A stretch of 29,004 nt of DNA from Isotricha intestinalis (taxonomy: Eukaryota; Ciliophora; Litostomatea; Vestibuliferida; Isotrichidae), in assembly GCA_023807065.1 (NCBI GenBank), contig JAJJLU010003828.1, forward strand, positions 1-29,004. The letters are read 5' to 3'. Made by a program: the position numbers and the translations under genes. The notes under the pieces were generated by a model that did no database searches, was not told where the DNA came from, and saw only the letters and a program-made list of their open reading frames with translations. Below are positions 1-8,202 of this stretch, piece by piece (within the stretch, counting starts at the first letter, position 1; each line of letters starts with the position of its first letter).

Positions 1-1
1 A

Positions 2-130
2 TATGAATATTTAGGTGAAGATATTAAAGATTTTGGAGAAGTTGAACAATTAAATCCAAATGAAATTATTGGTAATAATGGAAATAATCAAAGTAATAAT
101 AGAAAAAGAAAAAGAGGAATGAATTATTAA
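2..130 (+). CDS. 3' end of an unidentified protein gene (truncated by window edge)
   Basis: An open frame enters from the left edge and ends at TAA (128-130), giving the last 42 residues of a protein. The visible part starts with a mixed acidic stretch (YLGEDIKDFGEVEQ), becomes Asn-rich, and ends in a basic cluster (RKRKRG) three residues before the terminus. The basic cluster would suit a nuclear localisation signal, but this is inference from composition only. No family is recognisable from this tail. Codon use (AAT, AAA, GAA, TTA) matches the neighbouring genes, which supports it being real coding sequence. Confidence 0.6.
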   Translation, partial: YEYLGEDIKDFGEVEQLNPNEIIGNNGNNQSNNRKRKRGMNY

Positions 131-1104
131 ATATCAGTTAACATTAATATTATATATTATATCAATTTAAAAATTAATTGAAGTTTTTTCAAATAATTTT
201 CAAAAATTTTTTTTAATTTTTATGTATGTTTTGAAATTATTCAAACACATAATTATCCTTAAAACTTTTTTAAAAAAGGAATTTTCAAAAATATAATTTA
301 TTTATAGTTTTTTTCCAAATAACAAAAAAAAGAATGTCTATGAAAAAAGGATTTTAACAAATCATATATATAATCATAATTAAAAATAGAAATTTAAATT
401 CCATATTTATTAAAAAATATTATTCAAATTCAAATTTTTTAAAATTAAATAAAGCAATTCTATAAAAAATAATTTTATAAACCAAGATCAATTGAAATAA
501 TTGATTTAACAATTAAAAAAAAAAAATAATAATAGTTTAATAAATTTAATCAATAAATATTCATATAATTTTGAATAGATTATTCCTAGATATAGTTTTA
601 TAAAAAAGACTCTAAAATTTATCGTAAACTCCAAAGATTAAAAATATTATCTTCCAGTTACAAAAGAAAATAAACATTTTTAAAATAATGGGTAAATAAT
701 TATAAATTTTAAAAAAAAAAATAAAAAAGAAATTATTTCTTTTAGAATAACAATTTCATAGAAATATATTTTTCTTTTCTTTTTCCAATATTGAATGAAT
801 TTGTAATTGCAATAAAAGGAAGAATAATATATTTTCATAATTAAATCTTTAGATCACCACAATATTAAGAATTTAATTTATGATGATTTTTTTTCTCATT
901 TTTAAAATTTAATAATTATTTTTATTTATTTTCTTAAATAATGTTCAAAAAAAATACTTTATATAAATATTAATTTAAAAAAATAATCACTCAAAAATAT
1001 TTATAATAAAAATATTACTTTTTTTGCTTCAAATTAAATATTAAAAAAAAATAAAAAAGTCCATTTCAAATTTTATATAAATTAAAAAAAATATTAAAAA
1101 AAAA
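131..1104. other. Long AT-rich intergenic region, no gene seen
   Basis: Nearly 1 kb of A/T homopolymer-rich sequence with stops in all frames. I looked on both strands for short exons bounded by GT..AG, tRNA-like arms and conserved small RNAs and saw none. It presumably holds the 3' end of the left gene and the promoter of the four-helix membrane protein. The last bases before that gene include TATATAA-like sequence and a nine-A tract, but such strings are expected by chance here. Confidence 0.5.
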
Positions 1105-1737
1105 ATGTTTAGTAACAGTTCAAAATTACCAAATAATATAACATACACTCAAATAGCAAATGTAAATGATGATGAATTTTTATTTTGTATAGATTTCCCC
1201 AAATTTGATTTTGATTTTTGTTGTGGATGTTCATTAAGAACAGGAGTATTAATGATAGGTTTATTTTTTATATTATGTGGAATAGGATCATTAATAAATG
1301 TAATAACATCAGGAACATTAATAGAATATTATATGACCATAACAATGTTAATAATATATTCATTAGCATTTATTTTCCTTATTTTATCAGGATTCATTTA
1401 TAATTATTATCTTGCTTATATTGCATATATGATTTATATTATTATTTTATTTTTAAATTTATTTGAAATTTTCTCAATGACTATTCTTATTTTTTTAGGC
1501 TTTTATACTCCTTCTGGTTCTGAAAGTAGAATTGTTAAAGGAATTGGATTTTTATTAGTTGGAATGTTATTAACTTGCTTATATTTATATTGTTTATGGA
1601 TTATTTACTGCTATATGATTCATCTTAAATATGAAAGAATTAATTTAGTTAATGGAGATTATAATAATTCAAACAATCAAAATTCAGATAATTTAGCTGG
1701 GATGAATATTAATGAAAATAATTATAATTTAATTTAA
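1105..1737 (+). CDS. Four-transmembrane membrane protein, LAPTM4-like
   Basis: A 210-residue protein with a short polar N-terminus, a Cys-rich collar CCGCSLRTG (39-47) just before the first helix, and four hydrophobic segments at about 46-68, 76-98, 103-133 and 145-172. The C-terminal tail of some 35 residues is Asn-rich and polar. The Cys-rich motif followed by TG and the first helix, plus the four-helix plan, resembles lysosome-associated LAPTM4/5-type proteins, which sit in endosomal or lysosomal membranes. This is a family-level resemblance recalled by pattern, not a proven match; a MARVEL-like or other tetraspan protein is possible. The start is chosen because nine A residues precede the ATG, the context used by most genes here. 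No enzyme motif is visible. Confidence 0.72.
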   Translation: MFSNSSKLPNNITYTQIANVNDDEFLFCIDFPKFDFDFCCGCSLRTGVLMIGLFFILCGIGSLINVITSGTLIEYYMTITMLIIYSLAFIFLILSGFIYNYYLAYIAYMIYIIILFLNLFEIFSMTILIFLGFYTPSGSESRIVKGIGFLLVGMLLTCLYLYCLWIIYCYMIHLKYERINLVNGDYNNSNNQNSDNLAGMNINENNYNLI

Positions 1738-1977
1738 AATTTATATATTATTTTTTTTTTTTTGATTTTTTTATATTTGTGTTTTCTTTTTTATTGTATA
1801 ATTTTTTGTTATGATAATATTATTTTAATATTTTTTACTTTATTTATATCAGAATAAAAAAATAAAAATTAATTTCAAATATCCAAAAAATAAAAAAAAG
1901 GAAATTAAAAATTTAAGAAAAAAAGTAAAAATTCTTTTTAAATAAAAAAAAAAAATTTAAAAAATCATATAAAAAAC

Positions 1978-2394
1978 TTAATGAGCATTATCACTTTTCC
2001 ATTTATTAACAAATGATTCCATATTATCAAGATCAGTTTTCAAAGCATCATTAACATCATAAAATTTCAAATAATGTTGAGCGACATTAGAGGAATAACT
2101 TTTAACATCTTTTAAAGGAAGTTCAGGATTACTTTTTAAAATATCAACAACTCTACCAAAAGCATCTTCTAAATTTTCTAAATGAGGAATTCTTTTTTTT
2201 ACCCATTCTGGATCAACGTCATTTAAATTTAAATTTCCTACTTGTTTTGTTGGGTCATCTAAATATTCTTTTAATTCTTTTCTTTCTTCTGGTAATTTAT
2301 TTATTCTTCCTTCAAATATTTGTATTATTTCATTTATGTCTTTTGCGTTGTTTATTTCCTCGTCTACTGGACGTCCTCCACAACAGGCTCCCAT
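1978..2394 (-). CDS. Small N-terminally acylated (MGACC) helical protein
   Basis: A 138-residue soluble protein beginning MGACCGG. Gly2 followed by Ala-Cys-Cys is the usual pattern for N-myristoylation at Gly2 with palmitoylation at Cys4/Cys5, so it is probably anchored to a membrane on the cytosolic side (inference from established acylation rules). The rest is charged and mostly helical, with no transmembrane segment and no catalytic motif. A Pro/Asp-bearing middle (residues about 45-75) contains DPEWVKKRIPHLENLEDAFG, and the C-terminal half looks amphipathic. I do not recognise the family. The start is fixed by a run of A residues directly before the ATG and by the acylation motif itself. 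It lies tail to tail with the membrane-protein gene to its left. Confidence 0.8.
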   Translation of the reverse strand: MGACCGGRPVDEEINNAKDINEIIQIFEGRINKLPEERKELKEYLDDPTKQVGNLNLNDVDPEWVKKRIPHLENLEDAFGRVVDILKSNPELPLKDVKSYSSNVAQHYLKFYDVNDALKTDLDNMESFVNKWKSDNAH

Positions 2395-2629
2395 TTTTTT
2401 ATAACTGTTTTTATATATTTATTTTATTTATATTTATTTTTTTTATATTCTATTTTTTTTTATTTATATTATATTTATTTTTTTTGTTTTTTTTTTGGGT
2501 TTTTTTTTAAGTTTTTATTTGATTTGTCTATTAATTTTTTAATGTATGATTTAATATATATAATGGTTTATTTAAATGAAAAGTTTTTAAAAGAAAAAAA
2601 ATTTGTAACTTTATTTTTTTTTAAATATT

Positions 2630-3250
2630 TTAATTAAGTAAATAAGAATCAATTCTTTCTCCTTCTAAAATAAATTCTCTTTCTTTTTCATTTTTTCCAT
2701 ATAAAGCATAAGAAGCTAAAGAAAGGAATATCATAATAAAAATAAAATAAAGAAGAGCATAGAAAAAGCTAAATTGAGTATAATTATTATTATTATTAAT
2801 ATTATTTTTATTAATTTTTAATAAATTAGTTTTCACATTTGTAGTATCATCAATATAATCAGCTTCTCTTAATAAAAAATCATCAAAAGGTCTATTATCA
2901 TCATCTTCTTCTTCATCTTCAAAATTAGTTAAATTTGTTATTAAATGAGAATTAGAATTTGATTTTTTACTTTTTGTTATTTTTGATAATTCTTTATCTA
3001 TTTTTTTTTCTTCTTTTGTTTTTTTTTCTCTTTCTTTTAAATTTCTTAATGTTGAATCTGAAAATAAATTTGACATTTCTTCTTCTGTTTTTTGTGTCTT
3101 TATTATATAATTTTTTTCTTCTGTTTTTTTTGATTTTTTACCCTTTTTTTCATTATGTCTTTCTTCCTTTTTATGAGGATGATCTTTACTTTCTATAAAT
3201 GTTATTGTTATTAGTATTAATAAGAATGATAATATTGAAAGGGATTTCAT
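2630..3250 (-). CDS. Secretory-pathway type I membrane protein with Lys/Glu-rich luminal region
   Basis: A 206-residue protein with an N-terminal signal peptide (residues 1 to about 20, hydrophobic core LSILSFLLILITITFI), a highly charged Lys/Glu-rich region (21-95), a Ser/Asn and acidic patch (EDEEEDDD, 111-118), a short Asn run, one transmembrane helix at about 160-184 and a 20-residue charged cytosolic tail. The predicted topology is therefore type I, with the disordered charged part in the lumen or outside the cell. Sequence composition alone cannot name a function; such lumen-exposed charged proteins occur among ER and Golgi components and surface proteins. Its ATG follows six A residues. 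It is on the same strand as its two neighbours but has its own spacer. Confidence 0.75.
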   Translation of the reverse strand: MKSLSILSFLLILITITFIESKDHPHKKEERHNEKKGKKSKKTEEKNYIIKTQKTEEEMSNLFSDSTLRNLKEREKKTKEEKKIDKELSKITKSKKSNSNSHLITNLTNFEDEEEDDDNRPFDDFLLREADYIDDTTNVKTNLLKINKNNINNNNNYTQFSFFYALLYFIFIMIFLSLASYALYGKNEKEREFILEGERIDSYLLN

Positions 3251-3529
3251 TTTTTATTTAATTATTTTGGAATTGTAGAAATTTATTTTATCTATTTAAA
3301 AATATATTAATTATATTAAGAAAAAAAATTCTTTGAAAAAAAGGAGTAGACTATGATATAACATAGTAAGAATTTGAAAGATGAATAAAAAATGAAAAAG
3401 CATTAAAAATAAAAGACTATTATTTTATTTATTTATTAAAAGAAATAATACCAAAAAAAGTTCAATAAGAAGTATATAAAATTAATATAAATATTTAAAC
3501 TATTAATAAAATATTAAGATTTTTTGAAT

Positions 3530-4492
3530 TTATAAATCATTTTTAAGAATTAAACTTAATTTTAAAGTGGTAAAATTATTATCATATAACCAACTACAAA
3601 TATTTTGAGTTAAATCAATAGATTCTTCCTTACGAAAACCGAAAGACAATTTATCACATTCTAAAAAATCATTAATATATCCATTACAAAAATGAGGAAT
3701 TTCTTCAGCAGGGTAACAAGCAGTATAATCAGGTTCATTTTTATAAAATTTATATTGAAGATAATATTCATTTTCATTCTCTTCATTTCCATTTTTATTT
3801 TTAGAAATATTAATATATTCCCTAAATAAAGTTATAAAACTGATTAATCTAACAAAATAAAATGGATTAACATGTAATGACATTTTATTTAAAAAATGCA
3901 TAAAAACAACATCACATATTTCATTTTCATTAATATTTTTTACTGTTCTATCATGTTTACTTAATAAAAATATTCCTAAAAAAGGATGTTCATAAACTTT
4001 ATCATATTTATTCATTTTTTTTCTTAAATTTCTTTCTCTCACCGTTATTTCATTATTATTATAAATAATATTAAAAGCATCTTTAATACAATTTTCAAAA
4101 TCATAAATTTCTGTAATTCCAGTTCTTCCTTCTTTTAAATAATAAGATAAATTTAATGGATTATATTTTATTCTTTCTTTATAAAAATTTTCTATATTTT
4201 TTTTTGGTCTTCCTCTTCTTCTTTCACTTATATAATGTGAATGATGTTTTTGTTTATAATGTGTATATAATGCTGGATAAGACAAATAACATTTATTACA
4301 TATTTTACATGAAAAATTTCTACCTTCAAAATCATCTTTTGTTCTTCTTTTTGATTTAATTTTTTCTTTTGATTCATTTTTTAATATTTGATTATTTAAA
4401 TTTTGTTTTTGTAATGTTAGAGGAATATTCATATTTAATATATTTTGATAATGAATATTTGCATCAATTATACTTTGATTAATTGATTCCAT
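3530..4492 (-). CDS. C2H2 zinc-finger protein with AT-hook-like motif
   Basis: A 320-residue protein. One classic C2H2 finger is visible: C62-x2-C65-x12-H78-x4-H83, within FSCKICNKCYLSYPALYTHY. It is followed directly by RRRGRPKK (91-98), an AT-hook-like minor-groove binding motif. Residues about 110-310 form a mixed helical region with many aromatics (for example HPFLGIFLLSKHD and NPFYFVRLISFITLF) that I cannot assign. A single finger plus an RGRP motif suggests a DNA- or chromatin-binding role in the nucleus (inference). I recall similar one-finger proteins in ciliates but cannot confirm this without a search. The start has nine A residues before the ATG and is divergent with the next gene across 113 nt. 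Confidence 0.78.
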   Translation of the reverse strand: MESINQSIIDANIHYQNILNMNIPLTLQKQNLNNQILKNESKEKIKSKRRTKDDFEGRNFSCKICNKCYLSYPALYTHYKQKHHSHYISERRRGRPKKNIENFYKERIKYNPLNLSYYLKEGRTGITEIYDFENCIKDAFNIIYNNNEITVRERNLRKKMNKYDKVYEHPFLGIFLLSKHDRTVKNINENEICDVVFMHFLNKMSLHVNPFYFVRLISFITLFREYINISKNKNGNEENENEYYLQYKFYKNEPDYTACYPAEEIPHFCNGYINDFLECDKLSFGFRKEESIDLTQNICSWLYDNNFTTLKLSLILKNDL

Positions 4493-4605
4493 TTTTTTTT
4501 ATTGTATAATTATCAAATATTTAAATAATATTTTATTAAATAATATTAATTGAGAAGATAAATCATAAAGTTTTAATAATTAAATTAATATAATTTCAAA
4601 AAAAA
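4493..4605. promoter_or_regulatory. Short divergent intergenic region, probable shared promoter
   Basis: Only 113 nt separate the start codons of two divergently transcribed genes, the zinc-finger gene on the left strand and the orphan gene at 4606. Both promoters and 5' leaders must fit here. Both starts carry long A tracts just before ATG. No specific motif stands out from the AT-rich background. Confidence 0.45.
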
Positions 4606-6174
4606 ATGAAGAAAAATGATTTATTAATTTCTGAAAAAATAAAAGGAATAATGACAATATCTTCTATTAATATACCTCATAAAATAAAAGTTCAATTAGA
4701 ATTCACTGAGCATTATTTAATAATTAAATTTTTAGATTTAAAAAACAAAATTAAACAAGCTGTTGAGAAAATCTTTTTTCCATTATATAAAAAATCTTCA
4801 AATATATATTTCTTAAATTATACTCTTTTAAAAATGATAAGCCCAGTTGATTTAAGTGGATTAAAAATTTCAATGATAAATCCAAAATCCAATTTTACTT
4901 TTACTTTAACAATTAAAAACTTAGAAATAATTGGTATGTTATTTAATAAAAAACTAAGTTTTGAAGGATTAAATTTAATAAATAGAAAATTAATAAATTT
5001 AATTAATTTAGAAATAAAACATTTAATAGGTCAATTTCTATATTTATTTACTTTATTAAGAGATTGTTTAGATCCTAAAAAATGTGAAAATCCAACAATT
5101 GAAGACATACTTTTTAAATCTTATATTACTGGAAAAAATTATTATGAAAAATATATATTTGAATTAAAGAAAAATACGAAAATAAAAAAAGAAATGAAAA
5201 AATTAGTACTTGAAAAAATTGATAAATTAAATAAAATGAAAAGATATAATTTAAATAATTATGGTAAATCAACAGAAAGTGAAGAAGAAGATAATTATGA
5301 AAATGCAATTAGAATTGAAAATTTAAATGATTTAAATAATGAAGAATCAAACAATAATTTAGAAAAAAATTATGATTTTAGTTCTTTTGATTCATTAATA
5401 AATGAATTTAAATATAGAACTTCAGTAAATATAGAAGAAAGTATAATTTTATTTTTTAAAATTGTAAGTATTGATAGATCTCAAATAAATATGAGATTTC
5501 AAGATACGAAATCAATATCTATAAATTTAAAAAATTTAAATGAAAAAGAAAAAAGAATAAAAGGAAATATGCCTTCATTAGTAATAAATAAATATATTCC
5601 TTCTCCAGGAAATATAAGTGCTAATATTCCTAGAAATAAAACTATGAATTTATTTGATAATAAAAATTATAATATTGATATAAAGAAAATTAATATTAAT
5701 TATATTAATGAAAATTTTTCTGAATCGACTAAAAATACAAGTGATAAAAAAACTTTATTAGATGATACAAATCAAAATAATAAAAATAATGGAAGTGATT
5801 TATTAGAAACTCCAAAATTTTGTTTTAAAAAAAATCAAAGTGCAAATAATTCTTTAAATGATAATTTAAGTATGAATGAAGTTTATAAATTAATTGAAGA
5901 ATGTTCTAAAAATCATACTTTTCTTCAACCTTATGAAACTTTTAATATATTTTTTAATACAACTGAAATTATTCATAGAAAATTTTTTGAAATTTTCTTC
6001 GATGAATTTATTGGGAAAATATTCTATTATGAAAAAGATAAAGATAATTTAATAAAATTAGATTCTTTATATAATATTTTTTTATATTTAAGAGGTTTAA
6101 AAAATATTTTATTTGTTGAAAAAAATAGAATTTATTTTTCAAATGTTTTTTTTATGGATGATGATGATGAATAA
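4606..6174 (+). CDS. Unidentified 522-residue protein with acidic C-terminus
   Basis: I do not recognise this protein. Residues 1-115 have alternating short hydrophobic strands (KIKVQLEF, YLIIKFLD, FTFTLTI) that could form a beta-rich domain, perhaps PH-like, but no diagnostic residue supports that. Residues about 115-215 are helical and contain a DCLDPKKCENPT segment. The middle (215-420) is Asn/Ser-rich and acidic in part (SEEEDN), probably disordered. A conserved-looking hydrophobic region returns at about 420-510, and the protein ends in DDDDE. There is no signal peptide or clear membrane helix, so it is probably cytosolic or nuclear. ATG is preceded by eight A residues. It is followed on the same strand by another orphan. 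Confidence 0.75.
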   Translation: MKKNDLLISEKIKGIMTISSINIPHKIKVQLEFTEHYLIIKFLDLKNKIKQAVEKIFFPLYKKSSNIYFLNYTLLKMISPVDLSGLKISMINPKSNFTFTLTIKNLEIIGMLFNKKLSFEGLNLINRKLINLINLEIKHLIGQFLYLFTLLRDCLDPKKCENPTIEDILFKSYITGKNYYEKYIFELKKNTKIKKEMKKLVLEKIDKLNKMKRYNLNNYGKSTESEEEDNYENAIRIENLNDLNNEESNNNLEKNYDFSSFDSLINEFKYRTSVNIEESIILFFKIVSIDRSQINMRFQDTKSISINLKNLNEKEKRIKGNMPSLVINKYIPSPGNISANIPRNKTMNLFDNKNYNIDIKKININYINENFSESTKNTSDKKTLLDDTNQNNKNNGSDLLETPKFCFKKNQSANNSLNDNLSMNEVYKLIEECSKNHTFLQPYETFNIFFNTTEIIHRKFFEIFFDEFIGKIFYYEKDKDNLIKLDSLYNIFLYLRGLKNILFVEKNRIYFSNVFFMDDDDE

Positions 6175-6768
6175 TTAATTAGAACGAATATAAATATTAT
6201 TTTAAATATATTTTGAGTTCTTTATTTTTAATTTATATATATATTAAATCTTTTAATGAAATAATTTATATTTTTGTTTCATTAGAATAAATGCAAATTC
6301 ATAGAATAATTAATATAAAAATTTTTAAAAGATATCAAAAAATTATCTTTAAAATAAAGGGAATACTTAATCAGAATTTTTTGAATTCCTTTTTTTTTAA
6401 TTAATTTTTATAGTTTATCATTAATTTCTTCAATAGGATAATTTTAAAATATATAGATTTAATTATTTTTAATCATAATAAAAAACTATCAAATTTAAGT
6501 TTTAATATAAATTGCTTCTTCATATTCAAATAATATATAATTCTAAAAATTAATTAAACTCCAAAAAAAAGAAAAATAAAATAAATTTATAAATATTCTA
6601 AAACATTATGATTATATAAAAATATATAATTAAAATTGAATTATGAATAGAAAAATAAATAACAAAAAAAATAATAATTACTTTCAATAAACTTTTTTTT
6701 TTATATTTTATATATTAATTTTTATTTATAGAATAACAAAAGTTTGAAATTTAATTTATTTTTTCAAT
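6175..6768 (+). other. AT-rich intergenic region between two tandem orphan genes
   Basis: About 590 nt without convincing coding sequence. One short upstream ORF (ATG at 6643, 15 codons rich in Asn/Lys, ending TAA) precedes the next gene, and a TTTATTTATAG string at 6721-6731 looks like a 3' splice site, so a 5'-UTR intron for the downstream gene is conceivable. No matching donor or upstream coding exon could be defined. Confidence 0.35.
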
Positions 6769-7701
6769 ATGAAAGGAAACAACACTAAAGGAAAAACATT
6801 TTTTTCATGGAATACTTTTAATATAGAATTAGAAAGATTTTTTTCAGAATTTAGAAATATATTTAATTTTATGTCAAGAAATAAACATTTATTTTCTGTA
6901 GAAACAATTTCTATACCTCAATTAAATTTAGAAATAGGATATTTAATTAAATTAAAATGTTTTCCTTATTATCAAGTAATTATAAGTGATAAGATTGAAG
7001 AAAATTCATCTTTTATTAAAAAAATTAATAGATTATTTATTGTTTATAATAATGAAAAAAGTACTTTATTTTTTCAATTAAAATATACTATTTATGATAA
7101 TACTTGTGAAAATAATATATTTGTTGAATTTGATTCAAATATTTATCCAAATTTATATAATGAAAAACAACAAATAAAATTATATAAAGATTTTATTAAT
7201 TTTACAAAACAACCTTTTTTTAATTATTTTAATGAATTATCTATTAAGAAAAAAACAAAAATAATTAATTTTATATTAGAATCAATTATTATAAATACTT
7301 CTTTTTATAAATTATTTAATTACTTAAAGAATATTGAAAATATAGTTAAAATCCATCATTCACATTTTAAACGGACATTTAAAAACGAAAAAGAAATAGA
7401 AATTTATAATCAAGATACTAAAAATACAATATTATTTTCTATTAATGGAATAAAAAAAATAAATGAAGAATGTTATGATTTTGAAATTCAAAAATCAATA
7501 AAAAAAAAAAATAATATTGGAATTTCATATATTACACATATTATTATTAATCCTATTTCAAAGGATTTATGCTGGTTATGTTTGAATTATCCTACTCCTT
7601 ATGAAATTTGTAAATCTGAAATACAAAATATTTCTTCTTTTTGTAAATTTTTCGTAAAAAAAATAAAATTAATTTTAGAAAATCTTTCTAAAAATATTTA
7701 A
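6769..7701 (+). CDS. Unidentified 310-residue protein, possibly lipid-binding-like fold
   Basis: I do not recognise this protein with confidence. It opens with a basic, Gly/Lys-rich leader, then a region with aromatic beta-like strands (residues about 55-125), a helix near 150-180, and a second beta-rich stretch ending in a Lys-rich C-terminal helix (285-308). The order of strands followed by a long helix, seen twice, is loosely reminiscent of a tandem START/SRPBCC-type arrangement, but no conserved residue proves it. No signal peptide, membrane helix or catalytic motif is seen. Its ATG lacks the long A tract of most neighbours (context TTTTCAATATG), so a slightly different start or an upstream intron is possible. 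It is convergent with the sorting-nexin gene. Confidence 0.68.
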   Translation: MKGNNTKGKTFFSWNTFNIELERFFSEFRNIFNFMSRNKHLFSVETISIPQLNLEIGYLIKLKCFPYYQVIISDKIEENSSFIKKINRLFIVYNNEKSTLFFQLKYTIYDNTCENNIFVEFDSNIYPNLYNEKQQIKLYKDFINFTKQPFFNYFNELSIKKKTKIINFILESIIINTSFYKLFNYLKNIENIVKIHHSHFKRTFKNEKEIEIYNQDTKNTILFSINGIKKINEECYDFEIQKSIKKKNNIGISYITHIIINPISKDLCWLCLNYPTPYEICKSEIQNISSFCKFFVKKIKLILENLSKNI

Positions 7702-7760
7702 TTATTTAATTATTCTTTTTTTAGAATAAAAAAAATGATATAAATAAAATAATAGGTAAA

Positions 7761-7790
7761 TATTCTTATTATTATTTCAAAATAAGAATA
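7761..7790. repeat. 10-bp inverted repeat downstream of the 6769-7701 gene
   Basis: TATTCTTATT (7761-7770) is the exact reverse complement of AATAAGAATA (7781-7790), with a 10-nt spacer. It lies about 60 nt after the stop codon, where a 3'-UTR hairpin could form in RNA. In such AT-rich DNA an arm of this size can arise by chance. Confidence 0.5.
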
Positions 7791-7915
7791 AAAAAAAATA
7801 GTTTAATTCAATATTTATAAAAAGTTTATTATTAAAATTGTATTGTAAAATATTTTTCTTATATATAATTATTATAAACAAATTTTTTATAAATTTTATT
7901 TTTATTTTCAATAAT

Positions 7916-7959
7916 TATTATAAATTAACTATTATCCATATAATAGTTAATTTATAATA
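7916..7959. repeat. Perfect 19-bp inverted repeat with 6-nt loop
   Basis: Bases 7916-7934 and 7941-7959 are perfect reverse complements separated by TCCATA. The arm contains the less trivial core TTAACTATTA / TAATAGTTAA, so it is not a simple AT alternation. Located in the shared 3' region of two convergent genes, it could form a stable hairpin in transcripts from either strand, or a cruciform in DNA. Function is not known. Confidence 0.75.
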
Positions 7960-8202
7960 GATGTTATAAAAACTTTATATAATTTTTTACCATTTTAATT
8001 ATGAGGTAAAACAATTACTTAACATATTCCTTCTTTTTTATCTTCTAAATTTAGAAATTTGAAAGTTTATAATCTAATAAAAATATAATAAAGTGAAAAT
8101 ACTTTATATAAAAAATTTATCGATTTCTTTTTTTATAATATAGTTTATTAAATAAATAATTTACTCTTTATTTTTATAATAATAGATTTTTTACTAAAAT
8201 AA

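Larger units (their letters stand above)
7702..8202. other. Convergent intergenic region with inverted repeats
   Basis: 500 nt between two converging genes. It contains no ORF of note but holds two clear inverted repeats, at 7761-7790 and 7916-7959. These are listed separately. Both transcripts must end here. Confidence 0.6.

Noticed and set aside
1..1104. TATA boxes and polyadenylation signals in spacers
   Set aside because: TATAAA- and AATAAA-like strings occur everywhere in such AT-rich DNA, so none can be supported individually.
2320..2637. Open frames rich in Phe/Tyr/Leu opposite real genes (also near 11157-11635, 27211-27697 and 28483-28686)
   Set aside because: They are antisense readings of AAA/GAA/AAT-rich coding sequence or poly-T tracts, giving Phe/Leu-rich strings with no domain; the opposite strand encodes clear proteins.
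6643..6690. Upstream mini-ORF before the 310-residue orphan
   Set aside because: Fifteen Asn/Lys-rich codons are expected by chance in this composition; noted only as part of the spacer.
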